64,000 nucleotides of DNA, from contig NZ_SRKY01000003.1 in the NCBI RefSeq assembly GCF_004803475.1, positions 1 through 64,000 on the forward strand. Direction: 5' to 3'. The position numbers were made by a program, and so were the translations under genes. The notes beneath the pieces were generated by a model. It saw only the letters and a list, made by a program, of their open reading frames with translations. It searched no databases and was not told where the DNA came from. Positions 1 through 10,091 of this stretch are shown here, piece by piece. The DNA is from Aliishimia ponticola. Its GTDB lineage: Bacteria > Pseudomonadota > Alphaproteobacteria > Rhodobacterales > Rhodobacteraceae. Numbering within the stretch: the first letter of the stretch is position 1; every line of letters begins with the position of its first letter.

Positions 1-567
1 TCGGGCCGAAACCCTAAGAGCGCGATATGCAGTTGTTTGTTCATCGAAATGAACCAAACCGCCCACATATCTCTTCAGATACCATCAATTTCAAATAGCG
101 TAGAGCCAAATAAAGACTGGATGCGCCCTTTACTCTCTGGCGCGCCCCGCCTCAATTGCCTCTGATATCGTTCCGCCTCGTCTGCACCGGCTTGCGCCGC
201 CGCCCCGTCTGGCGTCCCGTCGTGCGCCTCAGCGCCGCCGGTGAAGGGGCTTTTACGGATACCCACCAAAACCCGCAACCCCTTTTTTCATCCAAGAGCC
301 AAAAAATTCGACTTTTTTGTGATGGCCCCTACGCCCGACCCAACAACCCTTTGAAAATCAGGGGATTTCGCCCCTGCCCCGACATTAACCAGTTTGAACC
401 AGGCGGCATGTCAGCGGGGATTGTGGGGCGGGATAGGCGGGCTTGGCGCCCCCTGCCCTGTGGAATCGGGGGTTTCGGCCTGCCATTACTCCCGGAATCG
501 TCGGGATCGTCGCCAGAATTTCGTGAAATTCGTGCTGACACAGGCGGCCAAGGCCGATTCTGCCGAC
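1..567. other. Left-edge non-coding stretch, no supported gene
   Basis: I see no convincing gene here. Open frames exist on both strands but their translations are rich in Arg, Pro and Ser, look like frame shadows and match no family I know. Around 302-321 there is a short A/T hairpin (a run of A, TTCGAC, then a run of T) that could be a weak terminator. A plus-strand gene may end within the first 50 bases, but too little is present to tell. Confidence 0.5.
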
Positions 568-945
568 TCAATCGGCCTTCAGATCCAGAATCGCATCCAC
601 GAACGTCTGCGGCGGGCATGGTTTGCGACACACCACAGCGTCGGGGAACTCTTTGAGCAGTTCGGAGGACAGCGCATGGCCCGAATGGAAGATCAGCCCA
701 GTGCCCGCCTCCTTGAGCATGGCCGCCAATTCCTGGGGCGAGCCATCCGGCAGCCGCAGGTCCAGCACGGCGATATCGAACGGGCGTGACGCGACCTTGT
801 GAAAGGCATCCTGTACCGTGGTGGCCAGTTCGACATCCTTGCAGCCGATGCTGGTCAGCACATCGGAGAGCGCCATGGATATGACGACCTGATCTTCAAC
901 GATCAGGATCGAAACATTGGGCACGCATTGATCGGCTTCAAGCAT
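568..945 (-). CDS. Single-domain response regulator (REC only)
   Basis: A 125-residue stand-alone receiver domain with no output domain. The N-terminal acidic pair (E17, D18), the phospho-acceptor Asp at D62 in VLDL, and the conserved Lys at K108 in RKP are all present. Its start overlaps the stop of the upstream CheB-CheR-kinase fusion by 8 bases (ATGCTTGA), so the two are translationally coupled. The fusion kinase is therefore the likely phosphodonor (inference). Single-domain regulators partnered with HWE/HisKA_2 kinases often act as phosphate sinks or feed general stress signalling in alphaproteobacteria. No output can be assigned from sequence. Confidence 0.9.
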   Translation of the reverse strand: MLEADQCVPNVSILIVEDQVVISMALSDVLTSIGCKDVELATTVQDAFHKVASRPFDIAVLDLRLPDGSPQELAAMLKEAGTGLIFHSGHALSSELLKEFPDAVVCRKPCPPQTFVDAILDLKAD

Positions 946-3900
946 CCGCAGGCTTTTCCATATCGAACGCCAATGTGAGCTTCAGGCCCGTATCGGCAAA
1001 CTCGCGATGAACTTCGGCCTTGAGCTGCAACATCGCCATATCGATGAGCTTGCTGCCGAAACCAACACGCTCCTCTTGCGGCTCAAAGCCAGGCACTGTT
1101 TCCAACCAATTTACCGACAGGCGCCCGTTGTCGTCCTTGCTCCATTCCACCTTGAGACTGCCCCCGTCTTTCGACAGCGCACCGTATTTCAGCGCATTGG
1201 TGGCAAGCTCGTGGAACAGAAGCGTGAGCGTTGTCAGCCCTTCTGAGCCAAGAGTTACAGTCGGCCCCTTAAGATCGAACTTTTGGACAGTGCGGTGCGG
1301 TGCGATCACCCGGTCCAGCAACAGCTTTAGATCGACATTGGCCAGATTGTCCTGCTTGCGCGCCAGATCATAGGCATCCCCCAAAGCGGCAATGCGCGAA
1401 ATCAGGGCCGATGCGAAATCGATGGTCTCGGGGTTCTTCTTCGGTGCGGCCTGCACAAGCGCGCTGATGACGGCAAACAGGTTCTTCACCCGGTGGCTCA
1501 TTTCCGCGATCAGCACCTCGCGGTTTTCCACCGCCAGCTTGTCATTGGTCACGTCAAGGGTCGGACCAACCACGTGCAGGTCACCATTGACGTCCTCATG
1601 CGGCATTCCGCGGGTTCTGATCCACCGGAACGGCTTGCCCGCCTGCTTTACGGTGAAATCGAACTCGTAGCTTTCGCCCAGCTTGATCGCCTTGTCCAAG
1701 GCGCTTTCGAACACCGGGACGAATTGCGGGCTCATCACCGACTTCATGTTGTCCAGTGTCACCGTCGGCGCATCTTCCGGCAGGCCCATATGGCTCGCGA
1801 AACGGTTGTTGATCGTCACAGTGCCCGTGGCGACATCCAGATCGGCCAGGCCCATGCGCCCCGCCTCCAGCGAGAGGTTCAACAGCTCTGCCTCGATGCG
1901 CAGTTCCTCTTTCAGCTGATGCATCTCTGTGACGTCGACCAGAACCAGCGTGACGCCATCGGTATGGCCGTTGGTCCCGATATAGGGGCGGATCTGCGCG
2001 AGGTAGGACTGGCGTTCGTCGTCAGAGGTGACTTCCAGGCTGACCGCCTCCCCGCTGTCGAGAACTTGCTGCGCCGCTTCGCGCAGGTTCAGACCTTTAA
2101 GCGGCAAATTCAGCTCGCTGATATAGCGGCCGCGATCGCTTTCCTTGATCGGCATGGCCTGCACCGTGGCCTCGGTGAAGTGCCGGATACGGAACGTCCG
2201 ATCGAGAACGATCATCGGCAGGTCTGAGGACCGCATGAAGTTCTCAAGATCGGCATTGGCGACAGACACCTCTTCGATCTTGTTCTTGAGTTCCTCATTC
2301 GCGGTGGTAAGTTCCTCATTCGCCGATTGCAACTCTTCGTTCATCGACATCATTTCTTCGTTGGAGCTTTTCAACTCCTCGTTCGCGGTCTCGATCTCTT
2401 CGACCTTGCTGTGCAATTCCTCGCGCGCAAAGTTCAGGTCGCGTTGAAGCTCATGGATGCGCCGGTCGCGCGATGCGGGTTGCACGGCGACGCCTGCGGC
2501 TCGGGCTTTCAGCGCCTCCTTCGCGTGGAAGATCAGCGCGACGCTTTCATCGGGCAGCGGATAGGCAAAGACATCGACTTTCTGCGTTCCGAAGCTCGAC
2601 ACCACGTCGATATCCTGCAGCGCCATCTCCTCGCGCCTTTCGACGCATTCAGAGATGAAGGGAATGACAATGTCCCGCAGGCCCGGCTTTGCCAGCGTGC
2701 TCAAATCCCGCTCTGACACCGGACGGGATTCAAGATACAGACTCAAATCTCCCGAGGATGCGATGATCCGGCCATCTTCCGCGACCCGCACGAAAGGCGG
2801 CGCGAAGCGTTCGTATATCTCCAGGTTGCTCTCATCCAACCGTTTGTGCCGCGGGAAGTCCCGTGACTTCGGCATCGTCCGAGAGCGGATGCCGTTGTGC
2901 CGGAACTGATCCCCAAGCGGAAGGTTGAGCATGGCGCGGCGCGGCGCATCCGTGCGGCGGAAAATCCGCATCCGGCGAATGATCGGGGTGAACAGGTCTT
3001 CGCGGCGCGAGACATTCTCGGACGTTCCGAGAAACAAATAGCCGTCCTGTTTCAGGCTGAAGTGGAACAGCGGAAGGACTTCTCTTTGCACCTCGTCGCC
3101 GAAATAGATCAGCAAATTCCGGCAGCAGATCAGGTCGATCTTGGAAAACGGCGCATCCGCGATCAGACTATGGGTCGAAAAGCGTACCATGTCGCGGATG
3201 CTGCGCACGATTTCGAACTGGGTATCAAGACCGACGGTATAGGCGTCCTGATACTTCTTCGGGATCTCTGAAAACACTGCGGTCGGATACCGCGCATTTC
3301 GCGCCACGCCGATCATTTGCTCGTCGATGTCGGTGCCGAAAATTTGCACCAGCGGACGTCGGTTCAGCTTTTCGCAGACATCATCCACCAGCATCGCGAC
3401 GCTGTAGGCCTCCTGCCCGCTGGAACAGCCTGGCACCCAAATCCGGATTTCGTCGGAATTGCGCGCTTTTTCCACTAGCGGGACGATCACGTTATCCCGC
3501 AGGGCATCATACGCCTCCGGGTCGCGGAAGAAGGCAGTCACGTTGATAAGGAAGTCCTGACACAAGGTCTGGCATTCCTCTACATCGCTTTGCATCCGCG
3601 CGTAGTAGTCTTCGATGGAACTGAGTTCCAAAAGCTGCATGCGTCGTTCGACCCGGCGGAACAGGGTCGAGCGCTTATACCCCGAAAAGTCATGCCCGGT
3701 GGTCTGCCGCAGCAGATCGAAAAGACGCAACATCGCACGTTCGGCATCGTCCGCGTCATCGGGAAACAGCATGCCTTGCGAATTATTGAAGAAGCGGAAA
3801 ACCCGGTCGACGATCTGCTCTGCCGGAAGGACAAAATCGATCAGGCCTGTCGATTGGGCGGACAGCGGCATCCCATCGTAAGCGGATTCCCGGCCGTCCT

Positions 3901-4444
3901 GACTGACGCAGACCCCGCCATGTTCCTTGATCGCGCGAATGCCAACCGATCCATCAGCCCCGGTCCCGGACAGCACGACGGCAGCAGCGCGGTCGCCCTG
4001 CACCTCTGCGAGCGACTTGAAGAAGCTGTCGATGGGGCGCCGCAGGCCGCGCGGTTCGCTGAATTCGGTCAGGCGGAACGTGCCATCCTGCAGCTCAAGG
4101 CTGGCCCCGGGCGGGATCACGTGGACCGTGTCGGGTTCCAGAAAGGAGCCATCTTCGATCTGGCGCACCTTTAGCGGTGTCTTCCGCGCCAGCAACTCGA
4201 CGATCAGGCTTTCATGGTTGGGGTCAAGGTGGAGCACCAAAACGAAGGCCATGCCCGTTTCGAAATCCACCGATTGGAACATCTTGGTGACGGCTTCCAA
4301 TCCGCCCGCGGACGCGCCAATACCGACGACCGGAAATGTGAATGCCGGGTCGATATAGGTAAGCCCCGGCCTGTCCCCGTCGTCCATCTGTGACCTCCTG
4401 CCATGGTCAAGCCTCTGTGAACTCGACTTTTTATTTCGCTTCAT
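938..4444 (-). CDS. CheB-CheR-PAS-HWE/HisKA_2 hybrid sensor kinase
   Basis: A 1168-residue fusion. An N-terminal CheB methylesterase domain (about residues 34-220) has GIGASAGG with the nucleophilic Ser, HLDPNHES with the His, and SGTGADG with the Asp. A CheR methyltransferase domain (about 240-500) follows, with a PGCSSGQEAY SAM-binding loop. A long coiled coil (about 650-735) is built from repeated NEEL/NEEM units. Two PAS-like domains precede a C-terminal kinase with phospho-acceptor H984 in SHRVKNLF, typical of HWE/HisKA_2 kinases. No membrane segment is seen, so it is probably cytoplasmic. No chemoreceptor or flagellar gene is nearby, so the target of the CheB/CheR parts is unknown. The downstream response regulator overlaps its end by 8 bases. 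Confidence 0.9.
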   Translation of the reverse strand: MKRNKKSSSQRLDHGRRSQMDDGDRPGLTYIDPAFTFPVVGIGASAGGLEAVTKMFQSVDFETGMAFVLVLHLDPNHESLIVELLARKTPLKVRQIEDGSFLEPDTVHVIPPGASLELQDGTFRLTEFSEPRGLRRPIDSFFKSLAEVQGDRAAAVVLSGTGADGSVGIRAIKEHGGVCVSQDGRESAYDGMPLSAQSTGLIDFVLPAEQIVDRVFRFFNNSQGMLFPDDADDAERAMLRLFDLLRQTTGHDFSGYKRSTLFRRVERRMQLLELSSIEDYYARMQSDVEECQTLCQDFLINVTAFFRDPEAYDALRDNVIVPLVEKARNSDEIRIWVPGCSSGQEAYSVAMLVDDVCEKLNRRPLVQIFGTDIDEQMIGVARNARYPTAVFSEIPKKYQDAYTVGLDTQFEIVRSIRDMVRFSTHSLIADAPFSKIDLICCRNLLIYFGDEVQREVLPLFHFSLKQDGYLFLGTSENVSRREDLFTPIIRRMRIFRRTDAPRRAMLNLPLGDQFRHNGIRSRTMPKSRDFPRHKRLDESNLEIYERFAPPFVRVAEDGRIIASSGDLSLYLESRPVSERDLSTLAKPGLRDIVIPFISECVERREEMALQDIDVVSSFGTQKVDVFAYPLPDESVALIFHAKEALKARAAGVAVQPASRDRRIHELQRDLNFAREELHSKVEEIETANEELKSSNEEMMSMNEELQSANEELTTANEELKNKIEEVSVANADLENFMRSSDLPMIVLDRTFRIRHFTEATVQAMPIKESDRGRYISELNLPLKGLNLREAAQQVLDSGEAVSLEVTSDDERQSYLAQIRPYIGTNGHTDGVTLVLVDVTEMHQLKEELRIEAELLNLSLEAGRMGLADLDVATGTVTINNRFASHMGLPEDAPTVTLDNMKSVMSPQFVPVFESALDKAIKLGESYEFDFTVKQAGKPFRWIRTRGMPHEDVNGDLHVVGPTLDVTNDKLAVENREVLIAEMSHRVKNLFAVISALVQAAPKKNPETIDFASALISRIAALGDAYDLARKQDNLANVDLKLLLDRVIAPHRTVQKFDLKGPTVTLGSEGLTTLTLLFHELATNALKYGALSKDGGSLKVEWSKDDNGRLSVNWLETVPGFEPQEERVGFGSKLIDMAMLQLKAEVHREFADTGLKLTLAFDMEKPADA

Positions 4445-4560
4445 ATTGTTCTTGGTTTTAACCGCAACGCAACCCTTAGTTGACTGTTGTCAGATCATCA
4501 ATCGTCACGATGCTGGTCGGAAGATACAATATCCCGCTGTTTGGACAAGGAGGCGTAACC

Positions 4561-7119
4561 TTACAGCGCGTTGAGGCTGATGGCCTTTCCAATCGCCTCA
4601 AGCAAGTCGGCCCGGCGCACCGGTTTCATGAGCCGAATGTCCTGAGAGGTCAGCCCCTTACCGTGTACTTTGGCCTCATCCGCATAGCCGGACAGGAACA
4701 CAATCGGGAAATCGGGCTGTTCCTGGCGGATCGCGCTGGCCAAATCGGCCCCTTGAAGCGTGCCCGGCATCACGATGTCGGTCAGCACCACATCAAGCCC
4801 TTTGATGCTGCGGAAAACCTTGAGAGCTTCGTCACCAGACTTGCTGGAAATGACCGATAGGCCCGCGCGTTCCAGCGTTCTGACAAGCGTGTCGGCAACT
4901 GCCGGGTCATCTTCCACGACAAGGATTCGCGTCCCCGGCGGCGCAGGTTCGACAGGGATCGCATCCTCGCGCGTCTCGGACGCGGCGGCCACGGCACCCT
5001 CCGCAACCGGGAAGTAGAGCTTGAAGGTCGTGCCCTCCCCCAGCTCGGAATAGACTTGGACGGTGCCGCCCGACTGCTGCATGAACCCCATGACCATCGA
5101 CAGGCCAAGGCCCGTCCCTTCGCCCGGCGGCTTCGACGTGTAGAACGGCTCAAAAATATGGCGGCGCACTTCTTCGGAAATGCCTGTGCCAGTGTCGGTG
5201 ACAGCCAGCATGACATAGCGCCCGGGCGGGATTACTTCTTGGCGCGCGGCGATATAGTCTTCATCCATTCGGATATTCGCGGTTTCGACCGTGAGGTGAC
5301 CACGCCCATCCATCGCGTCACGTGCATTGACGATCAGGTTCAAAAGCGCAGTCTGCAGTGATCCGCGGTCGATGCACACCGGCCAAAGCCCATCCAAGAG
5401 AGAGGTTTCGACCCGGATCGTTTCCGGCAACGTGCGCGCAATCCAGTTCTTTGCGTCGCCCACCAACTGATTGAGGTCCATCACCTCCGGCTCCAACCGC
5501 GCCTGACGGGCAAATGCGAGCAGGTTTTTCGTCAGATCCCCGCCGCGCAGTGCTGCCTGCATGGCTTCATTGATCCGCTGATTGCGCAGGGCCGGGTCGG
5601 CTTCATCACGCATGACCTCCAAGCTGCCAATAATGATCGCGAGCAGATTGTTGAAATCATGCGCAACGCCGCCGGTTAGCTTGCCGACGCTTTCCAGCTT
5701 TTGGGCACGGTGCGTAATATCGCGTTGTTCGTCAGCATGCTGCAGCGCCACGACCTCCGAGGTCACATCCAGAACGATCGCATTGAGCAATCTGCGCCCC
5801 CCCGAAACGAGGGTATCGCCAAAGAAGTCCACCCAACGCAGGCTGCCGTCGCGATGGCGGATTTTGAACCGGTGGCGGATTGGCGCACCGGTATCGAAAC
5901 CGGCTTCCAGCTTGCTATAGAATTCAGGCACATCAAGCGGATCATGGGCCCTGAATATCAGCTCGTTATCAGCATGAAACTCAGCGTCCGAGTATCCCCA
6001 AATCTCCTCGCATCTGGGGCTGATATACAGCAGTTCTGCATTCCAATCGGCGTTCATATAGGTTTGCACGATTGCGCCGGGCAAGTTGGAGGCAAGCTGG
6101 CTCAAGGACTTGTGCGCTTCCAACTGCCGCTGTTCCGCTTCACGGATTTGCGTCAGGTCCATATGGATCGCCGTCACCAAGGTCTGGCCCGTCTCGGCAT
6201 CGCGGCGGCTCTGCCAATGCGACCTGAGATGCCGCACCTGCCCATCCGATGGCCGAACAATCCGGAAATCGGTAAACCCTTTCCCAACCTCCGGATCGGC
6301 TGCTTTATCCATCGCGTGCATCACCAGACCCAGATCGTCGGGATGCAGCAGATCCATCATCTCGGACAAGGGGATTTGGCCCGTCGAGCGTGCAAGCCCA
6401 CACAGATCGGTCATCCCGTCATCAAAGGCGATGGTGCCCTCCCCGATGATCCATTTCGACGTCCCCAGACCCGCAAGCTGCTGCGCGCTTACAAGGCGGT
6501 CGGACAGCTCGCGCACCCTGCGCGCTGCGCGCGCCTGATCATTGGCGAAATTGTTGATTTGCCACATTAAAACCGTCGAGATCACGCCCAGCCCAAGCAC
6601 CGTGTAGCAATATTCCAAAATCGCGCTGGTCGAATGCAGGCCGGTGTCGAAGGCACCGCCAAGAAATCCCGGCATGAACAGCACGAACAGCGCGCCGAAA
6701 AACATGGCCAGGACATGCACGGGTGACACATGCGGCCAGTTATCCGGCGGCAGCACGAAGGCAACAAAAATACCGGTCGAAACAAAACCGATCGCGCCAA
6801 CGATGTGCCATAGATCGGTAATTTCACCGATGGGCAGGATGGAAAGCGCGCCAAATATCGTGGCGATTGCCCCGCCAATGGGGCCACCCAGAAACCCCGC
6901 GAACATCAAGGGCCCCGACGCCAGCAGATGCATGACCTCTGCATGGGACATGATGTGCGACATGACCTCGAAGAGGAACGTGAGCACGCCCAGAATGAGG
7001 CCGGTCAAAATCCCCTGCCAACGCCGCTCATTCTTCAGCCGGGGCGACACGCGCACGAAGTACAGCGCGAGCCCCGCCAAGAAGAACCAACCGGTGCTTT
7101 CCAAAACAGCAGAGAGCAT
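4561..7119 (-). CDS. LytS-like membrane PAS hybrid histidine kinase
   Basis: An 852-residue hybrid kinase. Residues 1-195 hold about six membrane segments resembling the 5TM receptor of LytS-type proteins. Two PAS/PAC regions follow (about 200-330 and 340-460). The dimerisation domain has phospho-acceptor H487 in GGVAHDFNNLL. The ATPase domain shows NLIVNARDAM and GTGLGLSMV. A C-terminal receiver domain (about 730-850) has phospho-acceptor D781 in VLTDIVMP. This is the usual architecture of alphaproteobacterial hybrid kinases that end in a fused receiver. It lies 116 bases upstream of the CheB-CheR kinase on the same strand, so cross-talk is possible but unproven. The signal is unknown. Confidence 0.9.
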   Translation of the reverse strand: MLSAVLESTGWFFLAGLALYFVRVSPRLKNERRWQGILTGLILGVLTFLFEVMSHIMSHAEVMHLLASGPLMFAGFLGGPIGGAIATIFGALSILPIGEITDLWHIVGAIGFVSTGIFVAFVLPPDNWPHVSPVHVLAMFFGALFVLFMPGFLGGAFDTGLHSTSAILEYCYTVLGLGVISTVLMWQINNFANDQARAARRVRELSDRLVSAQQLAGLGTSKWIIGEGTIAFDDGMTDLCGLARSTGQIPLSEMMDLLHPDDLGLVMHAMDKAADPEVGKGFTDFRIVRPSDGQVRHLRSHWQSRRDAETGQTLVTAIHMDLTQIREAEQRQLEAHKSLSQLASNLPGAIVQTYMNADWNAELLYISPRCEEIWGYSDAEFHADNELIFRAHDPLDVPEFYSKLEAGFDTGAPIRHRFKIRHRDGSLRWVDFFGDTLVSGGRRLLNAIVLDVTSEVVALQHADEQRDITHRAQKLESVGKLTGGVAHDFNNLLAIIIGSLEVMRDEADPALRNQRINEAMQAALRGGDLTKNLLAFARQARLEPEVMDLNQLVGDAKNWIARTLPETIRVETSLLDGLWPVCIDRGSLQTALLNLIVNARDAMDGRGHLTVETANIRMDEDYIAARQEVIPPGRYVMLAVTDTGTGISEEVRRHIFEPFYTSKPPGEGTGLGLSMVMGFMQQSGGTVQVYSELGEGTTFKLYFPVAEGAVAAASETREDAIPVEPAPPGTRILVVEDDPAVADTLVRTLERAGLSVISSKSGDEALKVFRSIKGLDVVLTDIVMPGTLQGADLASAIRQEQPDFPIVFLSGYADEAKVHGKGLTSQDIRLMKPVRRADLLEAIGKAISLNAL

Positions 7120-7282
7120 TCGAGTCCGTTACCCATTAAACAAACGGCGTCCACCAGCCGCCGCTGTTCATGCACTCAATGCCCTTAAAAAATGATTGTT
7201 GCCTCGGCGGCCCCGGTCAAAGGGCACGCAGGATCGCGGGTTTTATTACAAAAATTTGACGTAGAAGCCCTGTCAGTCAGGC

Positions 7283-9886
7283 TTAAACGAACAGGAAATC
7301 CGTTTCATCCAGATCGGCCATCAGGCCCGAGAATGTCAGCACATTCGTACCGAAGATGACATATTCCGCGTCCGCCAAGCTGGTGTCGATCAACAGCCCA
7401 GCATAGGTGAGCCCCAGCCCGGACAGGTCGATCAGATCGCTTTCGTCGAAACCGACGATCAGGTCCGTCCCCTCATCATGGCCGAATTTGAACACGTCAT
7501 TGCCGGTGCCGCCATCCAGAATGTCATTGCCCATCCCGCCGATCAGAATGTCGTCATGCTGGCCGCCATACAGCGTGTCATCGCCATCGCCGCCGTCGAT
7601 CAGATCGTTCCAGCGGTTTCCATAAAGGATGTCGTCGCCAGCGCCGCCCAACACGGTGTCATGGCCGCTTCCGGCATAGATCATATCCGCGCCCGCATCG
7701 CCCTCCAGCTGGTCGGAGCCAAGGCCGCCGATCAAAAGATCATCGCCTGCCCCGCCCCGCAGGATATCAGAGCCGTTGCGCCCTTCGATTTTGTTGTCGG
7801 CGGCGTTGCCGGTCAAAACATCGTCGCCGGCGCCGCCCAGAATACGTTCCAGTTCAACATCTCGCGCGATCACGAACCCGCTCAGACCGCCCTCCACATA
7901 GGAAATGCCGCCCCCGCCCATCTCGGAATAGTCGCCTTCGGCAGCGCGCAGGTCGATCACGACGTCGTCGCTCCCGCCATAGCGGATCCGGTCAATCCCG
8001 CCCGTATCCCAGATCGTCATCAGGTAGTCATCTTCGCCCAGAACATAATCGGTGTTGCCTGAGCGGTAATCGGTATTCGCGCCGTACATGTCCTGAAGCG
8101 CGATCATATCGAGACTGCCGAACCCCCACAGAAATCCGCTGCCAAGGTCTTCGGGCTCCGCATCGCCCAGACCATCCCAGAAATCATTGTAGGTCATCGC
8201 CGTGTACGGCACCTGATTGAGGTCGAAATCCCCAAGGTCGGATTCGTCACGCACGCCCACAAATGGTCGGCTGTCACCACCGTAATCATGCGGATGCGCA
8301 AGGCCGATCGCATGGCCCAGCTCGTGCAGGATGACGTGGTTCATGAAACCACCACGGGCCAGCGCGGTTTCGGTCCAATAGTCATCGTCCAGCAAGACGA
8401 CGCCATCGCTATAGAAGGTGCTGCCCGCCGGACGCGCCTGCCCGATCAGGTTGTCCGAATAGCCAAAGGACGAAAGGTCAGCGACGGCGATCTGGATATC
8501 GGCAGCGCCCGCATCGGAGGTTTGAACGAACTCGATATCCGCGAAATCGGACACATGGCGCAACAGGGCCATGATCTCTTGCCGTTCATCCTGGGTGAAC
8601 CCGTCCGAGACGACCAACTGCCCGACATCATTGACGGTTTGCCCTGCCGCGGCGAAAAATACAGTGACCCGGTCATCGGTTGGAAGCGCCGCATCCTGCC
8701 ACGTGATCGCCTCCACCGGCGATGCGGTCGTCAGGTTCTGGACACTTAGGCCGACAAGCCCTTCCTCGGACCCGGCGGCCAAGCTCATTTCGATGTAATA
8801 GCGCCCGGAATACTCGGCCGTGAAGCTGACATAGGCGTTGGAACTGTCCGCGCTTTCGTCATCATTATCCGCGATCAGGTTGCCAGCGTCGTCGCGCAGG
8901 CGCAGGAAAGTATCCGCCTCACCATAGGTGCGCGAAAAGGCTTCGACCCCATAGGTGTTGCCAGCCTCAAGGTCGACGAACAGCACGTCGATATCGCCCA
9001 TGCCCAGCGCAAAGGGATAGTAGTATTCGGGTTCGACGAACCAGTTGGAACTCAGATTGGATTGCGGCTCTGCAAGGGACCGGATCTCATAGACGCCGCC
9101 TTCGGCGCCGGTGGGCATCGTGACCTGCACGTAATAGGCCCCGTTCACCTCCGGATCGACATCGACGAAGGCGCTTTGCACGCTGCCCCCGCTTTCATTC
9201 GTGCCGATCACCGTGCCTGCCTCGTCCATGACGGTCAGGATGGGCAGTTCCGCCCCGGCGCTGCCGACCCCGTAGGCCCCGATCGTATATTCGAAGGCGG
9301 TGGAATAGCCGTCGATCCGGTATGTATCCACGTCACTTTGCGACAAGACAGACAGGATGACGCCGAAGCGGCCAAGACTTGTCGCGTTGGCCAGCGTGTC
9401 AGACGCATCGCGCGTCGCCACGAGCGCATAGCCCCCAACACCGTCATCGGCGGCCTCGACGCTGACAAAATAGCTGCCCGTATCGACGGCCGAGAATACC
9501 AGACCCGCTGCCGTGGAACCCGGCGCGAAATCGTCGTTTTCGTCCAGCAGGTTTCCATCGGCGTCGTATAGCTTGAGGAGCGGATCGGCCAATTCGCCGG
9601 TGCCATCCCCTGTCACGCCGAATTCGTAATCATTGCCGCCGGTCAGCGTGACTTCGATGAAGTCCACATCGCCATCGCCGATGAACCCTTCGAACGTATC
9701 GCCGCTGTCGCCTGAAATCGCATAGTCGGTAGAGGTATCGCCAGCCGCGTCGATCCGGCTTTCGCCAAGCTCTGCCGCAAATGCCGCGTCATCGCCCTCC
9801 GTAGGCCCGTTCGCCGCGCCGAGTGTGACGTCCGACTGGGGGACAGACCAATCGCATGAGGGAGAAAATCCGCAAATCAAACACAT
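7283..9886 (-). CDS. Serralysin-like M10 metalloprotease with RTX repeats
   Basis: An 867-residue acidic extracellular protease candidate. The N-terminal half holds what look like three pre-peptidase C-terminal (PPC) beta domains (about 50-400). The catalytic zinc site is HELGHAIGLAH at 521-531, and the downstream YTAMTYND fits the Met-turn of M10 peptidases. From about 690 there are several GGxGxD-type calcium-binding RTX repeats, then a C-terminal secretion region ending in hydrophobic residues. There is no Sec signal peptide, as expected for type I secretion. No type I transporter gene is in the window. The start codon is uncertain: the first residues overlap the divergent promoter region, and a start further in is possible. 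Confidence 0.88.
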   Translation of the reverse strand: MCLICGFSPSCDWSVPQSDVTLGAANGPTEGDDAAFAAELGESRIDAAGDTSTDYAISGDSGDTFEGFIGDGDVDFIEVTLTGGNDYEFGVTGDGTGELADPLLKLYDADGNLLDENDDFAPGSTAAGLVFSAVDTGSYFVSVEAADDGVGGYALVATRDASDTLANATSLGRFGVILSVLSQSDVDTYRIDGYSTAFEYTIGAYGVGSAGAELPILTVMDEAGTVIGTNESGGSVQSAFVDVDPEVNGAYYVQVTMPTGAEGGVYEIRSLAEPQSNLSSNWFVEPEYYYPFALGMGDIDVLFVDLEAGNTYGVEAFSRTYGEADTFLRLRDDAGNLIADNDDESADSSNAYVSFTAEYSGRYYIEMSLAAGSEEGLVGLSVQNLTTASPVEAITWQDAALPTDDRVTVFFAAAGQTVNDVGQLVVSDGFTQDERQEIMALLRHVSDFADIEFVQTSDAGAADIQIAVADLSSFGYSDNLIGQARPAGSTFYSDGVVLLDDDYWTETALARGGFMNHVILHELGHAIGLAHPHDYGGDSRPFVGVRDESDLGDFDLNQVPYTAMTYNDFWDGLGDAEPEDLGSGFLWGFGSLDMIALQDMYGANTDYRSGNTDYVLGEDDYLMTIWDTGGIDRIRYGGSDDVVIDLRAAEGDYSEMGGGGISYVEGGLSGFVIARDVELERILGGAGDDVLTGNAADNKIEGRNGSDILRGGAGDDLLIGGLGSDQLEGDAGADMIYAGSGHDTVLGGAGDDILYGNRWNDLIDGGDGDDTLYGGQHDDILIGGMGNDILDGGTGNDVFKFGHDEGTDLIVGFDESDLIDLSGLGLTYAGLLIDTSLADAEYVIFGTNVLTFSGLMADLDETDFLFV

Positions 9887-10091
9887 ATCGCGCTCACACC
9901 CTGACGCCCACCAACCTAGGAAATCCGTTTACCACGTTGCCGAAATAGTTCAACGCATCGTGGCAATCGACGCCAATCCGGAGATCCGCTTGGGCAAAAT
10001 CCCGCCCGGTCAGCGCGGCTTGTTGCCGACGCATCGGCGTTTTCCTTCCGTGCTGGCCGCTGTAGGTCTTGCTCAGACAGGAGATTCGCAC

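Noticed and set aside
4561-7119. LOV photoreceptor domain in the hybrid kinase
   Set aside because: The PAS regions lack the conserved cysteine-containing NCRFLQ-type motif, so a light-sensing role is not supported.
9825-10091. N-terminal extension of the SDR gene
   Set aside because: The frame is open, but the stretch crosses the divergent promoter region and lacks SDR features; ATG at 10092 fits the family start.
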